From: G965205725 sp965205725
GTDB taxonomy: Bacteria > Pseudomonadota > Gammaproteobacteria > Pseudomonadales > Halieaceae
Assembly (NCBI GenBank): GCA_965205725.1
Contig: OZ242189.1
Coordinates: 868,001-932,000 of the forward strand
Reading direction: 5' to 3'
Length of the DNA stretch: 64,000 nt
In this document: piece by piece, positions 24,259-32,646 of the stretch
Layout of the letters: every line of letters starts with the position of its first letter
Position numbering within the stretch: the stretch's first letter is position 1
The notes under the pieces: model-generated
Seen by the model: the letters and a program-made list of their open reading frames with translations, nothing else
Databases searched by the model: none
Told to the model about the DNA's origin: nothing
Made by a program: the position numbers and the translations under genes

Positions 24259-25776
24259 TCAGCGGCCTAATACGGGCATTTTATGAGTGCCGTGAGCGAT
24301 ACAAACATTTTTGGTTTCCATATAAAATTCAAAGCTGTAGTCGCCGCCGTCGCGACCGATACCAGACATTTTCATGCCGCCAAAGGGCGAGGGTAAATTG
24401 CGATTGTTCTCTGAGTTAACCCACAGCATCCCGGCGTGAACCGCTCGACCCATGCGCATGGCTCGGCCTGTATTCTCGGTCCAGATATAACCGGACAACC
24501 CGTAAATTGTATCGTTAGCCAGCTCTATCGCCTGTTCTTCGGTGTCGAAGGGGATGGCGGTCAGCACCGGCCCAAAAATTTCCTCCCGGGCTATACGCAT
24601 GTCGTTGTTGGCATCGGTAAATAGTGTAGGAGCCATGTAGTTGCCCGGCCCAAGATCTTCCCGGCGCACGCCACCGACTGCAATGTTAGCGCCGTCGCTG
24701 CGGGCAATATCCATATAGCTCATCACTTTCTCAAAATGGCCGGAATGCACCAGTGGGCCCACCTCGGTTTGCGGGTCCAGGGGATGCCCGACCCGTAAAT
24801 TTGCCACACGCTGTTCAAGCGCTGAGATGAATTTATCCCGGATACCGCTCTGTATCAATAGCCGGCTGGACGAGGTACAGCGCTGACCATTGAGGCTGTA
24901 AATCATAAAGACTACGGCATCCAGCGCGCGCTCGAAATCTGCATCGTCGAATACAATAACAGGATTCTTGCCGCCGAGCTCAAAGTGAACCCGCTTCAGG
25001 GTTTCTGCACCCTGGCGCATGATATGACTACCCGTAGCGCCCTCGCCGACCAGCGCCACGGCTTTAATGGCCGGGCATTCAGTCAGCCGTTTGCCCGCCT
25101 CTTCACCAAAGCCGTTTACGGTATTCCATACACCATCAGGTATCCCGGCCTCCCTGGCGATTTCCGCCAGCAGCATAGCGCTCAGTGGCGTTAGCTCTGC
25201 AGGTTTGTGGACAATGGTGCAACCTGCAGCCAGCGCCGGGGCAATTTTCCAGGTGGCCAGCATGAAAGGCGTGTTCCAAGGGGTAATGATGCCTACCGGT
25301 CCGATTGGCGTGCGCATGGTGTAGTTGGTGTGTTCCGCCTGGTATAGCGCCTGGCCGTTTTGGGCCTCGAGGGCTTTGTCGGCAAAGAAGCGGAAATTGG
25401 CGGCCCCGCGTATAGCGGCTTGCCTTATAAAGCGGATGGCCTGGCCACAGTCCATTGATTCCACCAGGGCGATTTCATCTGCACGCTCCTCAATTTTATC
25501 GGCGAAATGGTGCAACAGTTTTTTACGCTGTGGACCAGGCATGTCACGCCAGGAGGCGAACGCGGCTTCGGCGGCCTCACAGGCGCGGTCCATATCGCCC
25601 GCCGTACCCGCTACAACCTCACCCAGCGAGCTGTTGTCCACCGGGGTGGTGTTGCTGTAGGTGGTTGAACCGGGAGGAACCAGCATTTCGCCATTGATAA
25701 AATGACCGGTGGTGTTGGCTTTGAATCGTTCCAGATAGTTGTTTGCCCTGGCTTGATTGTCAATGTATTCGGCCAT
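24259..25776 (-). CDS. hpaE: 5-carboxymethyl-2-hydroxymuconate-semialdehyde dehydrogenase
   Basis: Oxidises the ring-cleavage semialdehyde with NAD. 505 residues from the ATG at 25774-25776, which has GGAG 8 bases upstream; a frame extension to 25842 runs into the operator region. ALDH motifs: ITPWNTPFMLATWK, VALVGEGATGSHI, ELGGKNPVIVF and the nucleophile Cys in LNGQRCTSSSRL. The ending THKMPVLGR and close linkage to hpaD separate it from general ALDHs. It is the first gene of the minus-strand hpaE-D-F-SnoaL unit, divergent from hpaG across a 230-base region with two palindromes. Confidence 0.92.
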   Translation of the reverse strand: MAEYIDNQARANNYLERFKANTTGHFINGEMLVPPGSTTYSNTTPVDNSSLGEVVAGTAGDMDRACEAAEAAFASWRDMPGPQRKKLLHHFADKIEERADEIALVESMDCGQAIRFIRQAAIRGAANFRFFADKALEAQNGQALYQAEHTNYTMRTPIGPVGIITPWNTPFMLATWKIAPALAAGCTIVHKPAELTPLSAMLLAEIAREAGIPDGVWNTVNGFGEEAGKRLTECPAIKAVALVGEGATGSHIMRQGAETLKRVHFELGGKNPVIVFDDADFERALDAVVFMIYSLNGQRCTSSSRLLIQSGIRDKFISALEQRVANLRVGHPLDPQTEVGPLVHSGHFEKVMSYMDIARSDGANIAVGGVRREDLGPGNYMAPTLFTDANNDMRIAREEIFGPVLTAIPFDTEEQAIELANDTIYGLSGYIWTENTGRAMRMGRAVHAGMLWVNSENNRNLPSPFGGMKMSGIGRDGGDYSFEFYMETKNVCIAHGTHKMPVLGR

Positions 25777-25805
25777 GAGGTACTCCGCAGCATTCGTGAC
25801 ATAAT

Positions 25806-25817
25806 ATAACGTGTTAA
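25806..25817. promoter_or_regulatory. HpaR-type palindrome on the hpaE side
   Basis: ATAACGTGTTAA, in the hpaE/hpaG divergent region 30 bases upstream of the hpaE start. It starts 106 bases from the second site, about ten helical turns. Confidence 0.68.
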
Positions 25818-25911
25818 CTATAATAGTGATAAACCTCGCCAAATAAAAGGGTGATTGGCAAATATTATGGCCTTTTTGCTTTTACTTTCCTGTGTTTTGC
25901 GCTAATTTATA

Positions 25912-25923
25912 TTAACAAGTTAA
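25912..25923. promoter_or_regulatory. HpaR-type palindrome on the hpaG side
   Basis: TTAACAAGTTAA with perfect 5-base arms, 84 bases before the hpaG start. Together with 25806-25817 it brackets the divergent promoters, as expected for the MarR-type regulator encoded two genes downstream. Confidence 0.7.
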
Positions 25924-26006
25924 GTAACTGCCGTGGGTGCGTTGTTGTGCGTGTTATTGCGGGCGCGCCGCAGTGGGAGGCACAAAAAATACAGGAGAGT
26001 CAGGCA

Positions 26007-26867
26007 ATGCGATTTTTGACGTTTGAGCACGCAGGGATAGAGTCCTGGGGTGTCATTAACAGCGAAGGCGTTATCGACCTGGGGCAGCGAACAGGAGGAG
26101 ATTTGTATACCATCCTGAACGAGGGCCGCCTTGAAGAAATGAAGGCGCTGGCTTCAGGTCTCGCCGTCGATTTTAGCGCAGAGGGAATTCGCTACCTGCC
26201 GCCCATACGCTCGCCAGAGAAAATCGCTTGCGTAGGCGTGAATTACGCGAATCGCAATGCCGAGTACAAGGATGGGTCGGAGGCGCCGAAGTTTCCCAGC
26301 CTGTTCATGCGCACCCCTGATTCTCTGACCGGGCACGATCTTCCGCTGGTGCGTCCACCGGAATCCCGCCAGTTGGACTATGAAGGCGAGATCGTATTGA
26401 TCATCGGCAGGGGAGGGCGACGAATTGCCGAGGAGGATGCCTGCGATCATATCGCGGGGCTAACGATTATGAACGAAGGCACCCTGCGCGATTGGGTGCG
26501 ACACGCCAAATTCAATGTTACCCAGGGCAAAAATTTTGTGCATTCGGGTGCTATTGGCCCGTGGATGGTTAGTGCCGACGAATTCACCGCTGAGCAATTT
26601 GAGAATCTGCGGGTGACCACTCGGGTGAATGGCGAGGTGCGCCAGGACGATACCACCGCAAGCATGATGTTCCCTTTCAAATACATCATCAGCTACTTTT
26701 CCAAATTTTTCCATCTCAAGCCTGGCGATGTCATTGCAACTGGCACACCCAACGGCGCTGGCGCGCGATTTGATCCGCCGGTCTGGCTGGTGCCCGGTGA
26801 CGTTGTGGAAGTTGAGGTAGAGGGTGTAGGATTGTTGTCTAACGGAGTCATTGACGAAAAATTATAA
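26007..26867 (+). CDS. hpaG: Fumarylacetoacetate hydrolase-family protein, HpaG-type isomerase/decarboxylase
   Basis: 286 residues with a single FAH domain. Metal-ligand regions appear as LDYEGEIVLIIGR and IMNEGTLRDWVRHAKFNVTQ, followed by GPWMVSADEF and GDVIATGTPNGAGARFDPP. In the hpa pathway HpaG decarboxylates and isomerises the ring-cleavage acid; other FAH proteins hydrolyse 1,3-diketones. The ATG at 26007 has GGAGAG 8-13 bases upstream; a 52-codon extension reaches into the operators and is rejected. It is divergent from hpaE and overlaps the marR gene by one base. HpaH hydratase and HpaI aldolase are not in the window. Confidence 0.83.
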   Translation: MRFLTFEHAGIESWGVINSEGVIDLGQRTGGDLYTILNEGRLEEMKALASGLAVDFSAEGIRYLPPIRSPEKIACVGVNYANRNAEYKDGSEAPKFPSLFMRTPDSLTGHDLPLVRPPESRQLDYEGEIVLIIGRGGRRIAEEDACDHIAGLTIMNEGTLRDWVRHAKFNVTQGKNFVHSGAIGPWMVSADEFTAEQFENLRVTTRVNGEVRQDDTTASMMFPFKYIISYFSKFFHLKPGDVIATGTPNGAGARFDPPVWLVPGDVVEVEVEGVGLLSNGVIDEKL

Positions 26868-27316
26868 TGGCCGATAAAAATCTGCGCGGATTTAAACGCT
26901 CTTTGCCAATGTCGCTGTTGCGCGCGCGTGAAGCAGTGATGAAAAAGTTTATCCCCTCGCTAAAGCAACACAATTTATCATCACAGCAATGGCGCGTTAT
27001 TCGCGCGCTAAAGGATGAGGATGGACTTGAGATTTCCGAATTGTCCCTGCGCTGCCATTTGATGATGCCTAGCCTCTCCAGAATTCTCAAAAACCTGGAA
27101 TCGCGCAAACTGGTCAAGCGTCAGTCGGTTGAGGCTGATCAGCGCAGATCTGCCATTTTTCTCACCGACGGCGGCCGAGAACTGTTTGAATTGGTCACAC
27201 CTAAATCGGTGGAGCGCTATGAATATATTACCGAGAGGTTTGGTTACGGCAAAATGGAGTTGTTGTATGACCTGCTCGATGAGTTAGTGGCAAAGATAGA
27301 CGAAGACGATGACTAG
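26867..27316 (+). CDS. hpaR: MarR-family regulator, HpaR-like
   Basis: 149 residues. Starts MADKNLRGFKRSLPMSLLRA; HTH region LSSQQWRVIRALKDEDGLEI and ELSLRCHLMMPSLSRILKNL; wing VEADQRRSAIFLTDGG. Known HpaR proteins are MarR repressors of the homoprotocatechuate meta operon that respond to hydroxyphenylacetates. Its ATG overlaps the hpaG stop (TAATG). The paired palindromes at the hpaE/hpaG divergence are its likely operators, and the same motif at 6405, 7824 and 12421 suggests it also controls the Rieske oxygenase, a TonB receptor and an MFS gene. Confidence 0.88.
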   Translation: MADKNLRGFKRSLPMSLLRAREAVMKKFIPSLKQHNLSSQQWRVIRALKDEDGLEISELSLRCHLMMPSLSRILKNLESRKLVKRQSVEADQRRSAIFLTDGGRELFELVTPKSVERYEYITERFGYGKMELLYDLLDELVAKIDEDDD

Positions 27317-27327
27317 CCGTGTATTTT

Positions 27328-27385
27328 AATCTCTGAGGGTTATATTTCCCGCAGCAAGCCGCGGGAAATATAACCCTCAGAGATT
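27328..27385. terminator. 25-bp perfect hairpin between convergent genes
   Basis: Arms AATCTCTGAGGGTTATATTT plus CCCGC (27328-27352) and their exact inverse complement (27361-27385) enclose an 8-base loop. It lies between hpaR (plus) and a tetR gene (minus), fitting a bidirectional terminator. Neither side has a clear U tract, and the stem is far longer than usual terminators. Confidence 0.6.
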
Positions 27386-27523
27386 TAAGGCGATCAAGAT
27401 GAAGAGTTGGCGCAATGCCAATAGCCCGCTTGCGAGCTATGCAATGCCGAATTGCTGGTTGCATGAAGGGATGGGGTTGGTGGACATAGCGTCGACCGAA
27501 GTCGGTACTCTGGCATCATTGCG

Positions 27524-28150
27524 TTACTCGATCCCGGCAATCGTTAAAATTTGCCGATAGATATGCTCTTCAAGGTCGGCAAATTGTTTGAGAAATTTTT
27601 CGCCGGAACCCAGGATCACGTGCAGTCCCTCCAGTGCGTTGATAATTAGTAGCGTTCTTACTTTTAGCTCCGCTTCTTCAAGTTCGGGGTTTACCGACGT
27701 CAGTAAATCGGTGGTTTGCTCAACAAAGTGCTGATACATCTGTTCCCGAGAATTGGCTGCCAGGCGATTGTGGGTTGATAAGCCCCAGAACTGGTAGAAA
27801 AAACCTCGAACATCAGGCTTTTTCGCATCCTCAATGAGATAGCGTATGAAGGCCTTGAACCGCATGGGAGGGGCGTCGGGAAAACGCTGTGACTCCTGCG
27901 CCAGTTCTTCATCGTAGCCGCTGATAACATCTTCGATGATGGCTTGTAGTAGCGATTCCTTGGTTGAAAAGTAATAGGACAAGTTGCCGACACTGATCCC
28001 GAGTTCCTTGGCCACCCGCCTGACACTCAGACTTGCCAGTCCTTCCTGGATAAAAATCTTTTGCGCCATCGCGATGATGTCAGCGACTCGTTCCTGGCCT
28101 CGTTCCCTGACTGCGGTGCCGGTTCTATGCTGCTTAACGGATGCGCTCAT
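27524..28150 (-). CDS. TetR-family transcriptional regulator (BetI-like)
   Basis: 208 residues from the ATG at 28148-28150. N-terminal HTH: ADIIAMAQKIFIQEGLASLS, VRRVAKELGISVGNLSYYF; then a helical ligand domain with FFYQFWGLSTHNRLA. A TTG further upstream (28184-28186) is in frame but would run into the TTATAGT half-site, so the ATG is favoured. It is divergent from a SnoaL-like/flavoprotein pair. Inverted half-sites TTATAGT and ACTATAA lie in the shared 95-base promoter region, and a related site precedes the aldehyde dehydrogenase at 31202, suggesting control of the amine-oxidation genes. Confidence 0.9.
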   Translation of the reverse strand: MSASVKQHRTGTAVRERGQERVADIIAMAQKIFIQEGLASLSVRRVAKELGISVGNLSYYFSTKESLLQAIIEDVISGYDEELAQESQRFPDAPPMRFKAFIRYLIEDAKKPDVRGFFYQFWGLSTHNRLAANSREQMYQHFVEQTTDLLTSVNPELEEAELKVRTLLIINALEGLHVILGSGEKFLKQFADLEEHIYRQILTIAGIE

Positions 28151-28186
28151 GGGGTCTCCGTGAATTTTTTTGCTGACTGCTTGCAA

Positions 28187-28231
28187 TTATAGTCCGTATG
28201 TACTAAAAATAATAGGACAAGTGAACTATAA
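28187..28231. promoter_or_regulatory. Inverted TTATAGT/ACTATAA sites, candidate TetR operator
   Basis: TTATAGT at 28187-28193 faces ACTATAA at 28225-28231 (inside TGAACTATAA). AGTCC/GGAC inside the interval adds partial symmetry. The interval lies between the tetR start (28150) and the SnoaL-like gene (28246). The TGAACTATAA half recurs at 31148. Confidence 0.5.
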
Positions 28232-28245
28232 CTAAAGGTAAAAAT

Positions 28246-28773
28246 ATGTCCTCCAACACTTTGCGAGCTTCCCGTCGAAATTCTCGCAGCGATTTATTCT
28301 GGATTATCCTAATCCCACTCCTACTTGCTGTACCGCTGCAAAGTCATGCTGGAAACACTGAGCTCGAAGAATTTAAAGCGCAAATCCGTCTCAAATATGA
28401 CATAAAGGAAGCGGCCTTTGCCAGTAATGACGTGGAGTCGATTCTAACTCACTTCTATCACCAGGATGTGATTTCAACGGGGCCAGATGGTGCCACGCAT
28501 CTGGGCCGCGAGGAGCTCAGGCCCATCTATAATGAAGTCATCGCCGGTGATGTCCGCATAGAGTCTTATCACAGCTTTGTCCGGGGTGATGCGGGCTGGG
28601 ACTGGGTAAATTTTCATGTAACTCTCCCGGCTGAAGCCAACGAGCCGCCCTTCACCTTCAAAATGTTATTTCTTTGGGCGCGGGAAAATGGGCAATGGTG
28701 GTCCCACGGTGAGATGTATGTACTGGGTGAATTCGAAGCAGGAAAGGCTGGCGCCAGCGGAGGTGGAGAATGA
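28246..28773 (+). CDS. Exported SnoaL/DUF4440-like protein
   Basis: 175 residues. A positively charged start and hydrophobic stretch (LFWIILIPLLLAVPLQSHAG) form a signal peptide cleaved near residue 36. The mature part has the NTF2-like pattern YDIKEAAFASNDVESILTHF, then GREELRPIYNEV, and paired Trp residues in ENGQWWSHGEMYVLGEF. Function unknown; such domains bind or convert small hydrophobic molecules. Its stop overlaps the start of the Tat flavoprotein gene (ATGA), so the two are probably made together and act in the periplasm. Confidence 0.72.
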   Translation: MSSNTLRASRRNSRSDLFWIILIPLLLAVPLQSHAGNTELEEFKAQIRLKYDIKEAAFASNDVESILTHFYHQDVISTGPDGATHLGREELRPIYNEVIAGDVRIESYHSFVRGDAGWDWVNFHVTLPAEANEPPFTFKMLFLWARENGQWWSHGEMYVLGEFEAGKAGASGGGE

Positions 28774-30758
28774 ACGACAAATCGGACGAGAAAATGGGCC
28801 GTGCAAAAGGCGACACCCCGATGGAGATAACGCGGCGTGACTTTGTCGGTAATACGTTGATCGGCAGTGGGGTTGCCTTGCTAAGCGCCGGTGCACCACT
28901 GAATGCGATGGGCATGGGAACCGACGCCCAGCCCGGTTTTAATTTGGGCAACACCATGCCATTGCCCCTCACCGGTCTGGACAAGAGTTGGACTGGCTAT
29001 GGAGGTTTGGGGGATTACGCTACAGCCAATGGCAATACTCACGCAGTGGTGAATGCCGCCCACACTCTGCGCAACGGCGATTTTGCAGACCGTGTGGCTG
29101 ATGCCAAGGATACTTCGGAGGTATTCGATGTTGTTATTGTAGGGGCTGGCTTTTCCGGATGTACCGCGGCCTATACTTACTTGAATGAAAAGCCCGACGC
29201 GCGAATTTTAATTTGCGACAATCACGATATGTTTGGCGGCGAAGCCAGGCACAATGAATTTGAGGTTGATGGTCACCGCCTCTGGGCGCCGCAGGGCTCG
29301 ACCGGCGCTGTATGGCCTCTCGCAGCGGCAAAGCGCATTGAAATGTACAGTCCTTTGTGGGATGAGCTGAAGCTGCCGCAGGAATTTGAGTGGCAGATAT
29401 CGAAAAAATCCAAGCTGAAAATACCGCTGGATAACTACACTCCGATGCACCTTTCCTGGGAGGCTACCGACCTCGGTTGGTTTCACAAGGGGCACCCCAT
29501 GGCGGTGAACCCGTGGGCCAATCGTTTTAAAGATGTGCCCATCGATAAAAAAACCAAGAGCGATTTTTTGTGGATGGAAACCTACCGCCAGCCCCCCGAG
29601 CGTGAAGACTGGGATCGATGGCTGGACAGCATGACCTACAAACAATTTCTCGTCGATGAAATGGGTTTGGACAATCCAGCCATTGAAAAGTATTTGGCAC
29701 CCTTTGGTGCGGCCATGGGAATGGGAATGGGGCCGGACATTATTTCTGCCTACCAGGCCTACAACTTTCTCCAGCCTGGAGTGCTTCAATACGGGCGCCA
29801 GTTTGGCGTTGGCGACACCACAGACTACGTGCACCTGGCACAATTTCCCGGCGGCAATACCGGTATTCTTCGACATATTGTGCACCGGCTGAACCCGGAT
29901 ATCTTTGGCAAAGCAAATACCATTACTGAGATTATTTCTAATCCGGTTGATTGGAGCGTAATCGATGAGCCCGACAGGACAGTTCGCGTGCGCCTTGGTG
30001 CATTGGTGGTGAAAGTTGAGCACGACGGCACGCTTCGCAGCGCAGATCATGTGAACGTGACGTACCTCAAAGATGACAAAATGTACAAAGTGAAAGCCCG
30101 CCAGGTAGTTATGGCCGGGCAACAGCATTTGAACAAGCGCGTGGTAGCCGATTTACCCAAGGGTCATCGTGAGGCCATGGACACCTTCATGCATGCGCCC
30201 ATGATGATCATCAATGTCGCGCTGCGTAACTGGAAGTTTATGGACAAGTTGGGTGTAGCTTCGGTGCGCTGGTTTGATGATGACTTGGGTTGGTTTACTA
30301 CGCTGCGCAGACAAATGATTCTGGATGGGGAAGAACCCATGCCTATGGAGCCAGACAAACCCACGGTTTTAACCATGTACAACTCCTTCTGTACCCCGGG
30401 ACTACCAATCGAACAACAGACAGTGGTAGCGAGGATGAAAATGTTTGGTATGAGCTACTCGGACATAGAGGAAAAAGTGCGAGCTCAATTTACCGCGATG
30501 TTCGGACCCGGCGGCTTTGACGCCGACCGCGACATAGCCGGCATCATCGTTAACCGTCAGGGCCATGCCTATTGTGCAACACCTCCCGGCTTTTTCTTTG
30601 GCAAAGATGGCAAACCCACGGCTAGTGACGTTATCCGCCAGCCACACGGTCGTATTGTTTTCGCGCATGCCGAGTTGCTGGGTTACCAAATGTGGGAAGG
30701 TGCGGTGCATGAAGGGGAGCGAGCCGCCAAGCAATTGCTGGGAGAGTGTCACTCCTAG
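28770..30758 (+). CDS. Tat-exported FAD-dependent amine oxidoreductase, spermidine dehydrogenase-like
   Basis: 662 residues. Twin-arginine signal T21-R22-R23-D-F with a hydrophobic stretch to about residue 48, indicating folded export. FAD-binding GxGxxG at 125-130 (VVIVGAGFSG), then ILICDNHDMFGGEARHNEF, the layout of spermidine dehydrogenase (SpdH) and related NAD(P)-binding proteins. Met-rich GAAMGMGMGPD lies mid-protein. SpdH oxidises polyamines in the periplasm. In this context, with a TTQ amine dehydrogenase and aldehyde dehydrogenase downstream, an amine or a related substrate is plausible. ATG at 28770 overlaps the previous stop. Specificity is unknown. Confidence 0.8.
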   Translation: MNDKSDEKMGRAKGDTPMEITRRDFVGNTLIGSGVALLSAGAPLNAMGMGTDAQPGFNLGNTMPLPLTGLDKSWTGYGGLGDYATANGNTHAVVNAAHTLRNGDFADRVADAKDTSEVFDVVIVGAGFSGCTAAYTYLNEKPDARILICDNHDMFGGEARHNEFEVDGHRLWAPQGSTGAVWPLAAAKRIEMYSPLWDELKLPQEFEWQISKKSKLKIPLDNYTPMHLSWEATDLGWFHKGHPMAVNPWANRFKDVPIDKKTKSDFLWMETYRQPPEREDWDRWLDSMTYKQFLVDEMGLDNPAIEKYLAPFGAAMGMGMGPDIISAYQAYNFLQPGVLQYGRQFGVGDTTDYVHLAQFPGGNTGILRHIVHRLNPDIFGKANTITEIISNPVDWSVIDEPDRTVRVRLGALVVKVEHDGTLRSADHVNVTYLKDDKMYKVKARQVVMAGQQHLNKRVVADLPKGHREAMDTFMHAPMMIINVALRNWKFMDKLGVASVRWFDDDLGWFTTLRRQMILDGEEPMPMEPDKPTVLTMYNSFCTPGLPIEQQTVVARMKMFGMSYSDIEEKVRAQFTAMFGPGGFDADRDIAGIIVNRQGHAYCATPPGFFFGKDGKPTASDVIRQPHGRIVFAHAELLGYQMWEGAVHEGERAAKQLLGECHS

Positions 30759-30891
30759 TCGCTGGTACTCAGGAGGGGAAAGACCGCCAGTTAGTGCCCC
30801 CGGATGGCCGAGCCCCCATGGATGGGTTCACGGCGGGCCTTGACAGAACGAAATGGAAACTCTTGAGTCCCGTAGTTGATTCCAATTAGAT

Positions 30892-31051
30892 GAGACCTTT
30901 GTGCGAAAGCCATTTCACCTGCATGCTGCGTCGCCTAAAAGCGCCTGCTGTTGGTAAAGTCGTACTCAATCGGTCATTTATAAGCATAAACTCCCTCGTT
31001 CCGTGCGCTTTGCCTTGCCTGAAAGCGAAATCATCTTCAGTGCAAAGGTCT
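30892..31051 (-). mobile_element. MITE-like dispersed repeat, copy B, inverted
   Basis: Opposite orientation to copies A, C and D. Ends GAGACCTTTGTGCGAAAG (left) and TGCAAAGGTCT (right) are inverted repeats. The element is flanked by TTAGAT on both sides (30886-30891 and 31052-31057), a 5-6 base target duplication, the clearest sign that this family transposed. No transposase inside. It lies between the flavoprotein stop and the aldehyde dehydrogenase, ending about 150 bases before that gene. Confidence 0.85.
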
Positions 31052-31147
31052 TTAGATAGTTTTCGGGGGCCAGCCTTGCGGATGGACATTAGTCAGCCGC
31101 GGGGTTCTCTCCTGGACAACTTTCGTTTTCACTCCAAGTCGATATCC

Positions 31148-31170
31148 TGAACTATAATAATGCTAGTTCA
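31148..31170. promoter_or_regulatory. Inverted repeat TGAACTA-N9-TAGTTCA upstream of ALDH
   Basis: Perfect 7-base arms at 31148-31154 and 31164-31170. The left half TGAACTATAA is identical to the site upstream of the SnoaL-like gene at 28222-28231, so the same TetR protein could bind both. It ends 31 bases before the ALDH start codon. Confidence 0.58.
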
Positions 31171-31201
31171 ATGTAAGTCTTATTGTGATGCGAGAGTGAC
31201 C

Positions 31202-32623
31202 ATGCCTGATTATAAAATGATTATCGATGGACAACAGGTGGGCAGCAGTGAGAGCTTCCCGGTTCTCAACCCCGCCACGGAAGAAGTCATCGCGCAATGC
31301 CCCAAGGCTTCCCTGGCTCAGCTCAATGAGGCGGTTGTAGCCGCCCGCAGAGCCTTCCCCTCTTGGAGCATGACCGCCGATAGCGAGCGCGCACGGCTTA
31401 TTCATGCCGTTGCCGATGCGCTTGAAGCGAACGCAGAAGAGTTATCGCAATTGTTAACCCATGAACAGGGAAAACCTCTGGGTGGTTTTGCCGACCTGGG
31501 CTCCGGTTTCGAGATGGGTGGCGCCGTAGCCTGGTGTCATTACACCGCGGAGCTGAAGCTGCCGGTAGACATCATTCAGGACAATGAAGAAGCCCGTGTG
31601 GAGGTGCACCGCCGACCGCTGGGTGTCATCGGTTCCATTACGCCCTGGAATTTCCCGCTTATGATAGCCATTTGGCACATCATCCCGGCTCTGCGAAGCG
31701 GTGACACCGTCGTGTTAAAGCCCTCTGAATACACGCCCTTAACGACGTTGCGAGCGGCAGAAATTATCAATGAAATTCTGCCTCCAGGGGTACTCAATGT
31801 TTTGGCTGGTGACGGTGGTCTCGGCGCGGCTATGTCCTCCCACCCAGGGATTAACAAAATTGTGTTCACCGGCTCCACGCCCACTGGCAAAAAAATTATG
31901 CAAAGCGCAGCGGGAAATCTCAAGAGGTTGACGCTGGAACTAGGCGGTAATGATGCGGCTATCGTATTGGCTGACACCGACATCGCCAGCGCCGCACCGA
32001 AGATTTTTGCCACTGCCATGATTAATAACGGCCAGACCTGTGCCGCCCTCAAGCGCCTTTATGCACACGAGGATATCTATGAGGATCTGTGCCAGGCGCT
32101 AGCGGGGATGGCCCAAAGCGTGACTACGGGCAATGGCACCGGGGATGTCGATTTCGGGCCGGTACAGAACAAGGCTCAGTTTGACAAGGTGTGCGCGCTA
32201 TCAGCGGATGCCAAAGCCAGTGGTGCGCGGTTTTTATCGGGTGGTGAAGCGATGGATGGGCCGGGCTATTTCTTCCCGGTAACCATCGTTGCCGATATAG
32301 CCGACGATACTCGTCTGGTACAGGAGGAGCCGTTTGGCCCCATTCTTCCAGTATTGAAGTTTACCGATGTGGAGGATGCACTGCGGCGGGCCAATGACAG
32401 TAGCAATGGCCTGGGAGGCTCCGTGTGGTCCAGCGATATCGAGCGTGCCACCGAGCTGGCTGCCCGGCTTGAATGTGGTACTGCCTGGGTGAACAATCAC
32501 GCTATGCTGCAACCTGATGCACCCTTTGGTGGCGTCAAGGAGTCCGGTATTGGCGTGGAGTTTGGACACTATGGCCTGGAGGAATATACCTCCATCCAAA
32601 CCCTACAAATCAGCAAAGGATAG
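31202..32623 (+). CDS. Aldehyde dehydrogenase linked to the TTQ amine dehydrogenase
   Basis: 473 residues from the ATG at 31202 (MPDYKMIIDGQQVGSSESF); an upstream 14-codon extension overlaps the operator. ALDH motifs ITPWNFPLMIAIWH, VFTGSTPTGKKIM, LELGGNDAAIVL and nucleophile Cys in NNGQTCAALKRL. The position 23 bases before the amine dehydrogenase large-subunit gene implies it oxidises the arylacetaldehyde formed there to the arylacetate. In the proposed route that product would be 3,4-dihydroxyphenylacetate, the substrate of HpaD. No signal peptide, so the aldehyde must enter the cytoplasm. Confidence 0.9.
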   Translation: MPDYKMIIDGQQVGSSESFPVLNPATEEVIAQCPKASLAQLNEAVVAARRAFPSWSMTADSERARLIHAVADALEANAEELSQLLTHEQGKPLGGFADLGSGFEMGGAVAWCHYTAELKLPVDIIQDNEEARVEVHRRPLGVIGSITPWNFPLMIAIWHIIPALRSGDTVVLKPSEYTPLTTLRAAEIINEILPPGVLNVLAGDGGLGAAMSSHPGINKIVFTGSTPTGKKIMQSAAGNLKRLTLELGGNDAAIVLADTDIASAAPKIFATAMINNGQTCAALKRLYAHEDIYEDLCQALAGMAQSVTTGNGTGDVDFGPVQNKAQFDKVCALSADAKASGARFLSGGEAMDGPGYFFPVTIVADIADDTRLVQEEPFGPILPVLKFTDVEDALRRANDSSNGLGGSVWSSDIERATELAARLECGTAWVNNHAMLQPDAPFGGVKESGIGVEFGHYGLEEYTSIQTLQISKG

Positions 32624-32646
32624 AGCTTGAAAAAGGACGAAATGTT

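Noticed and set aside
25851..26006. N-terminal extension of hpaG
   Set aside because: It crosses the operator region and a good SD precedes the ATG at 26007.
29208..30128. 306-codon open frame antisense to the Tat flavoprotein gene
   Set aside because: It mirrors a well-supported flavoprotein with Tat and FAD motifs; its own protein is His/Cys-rich with no family features or RBS.
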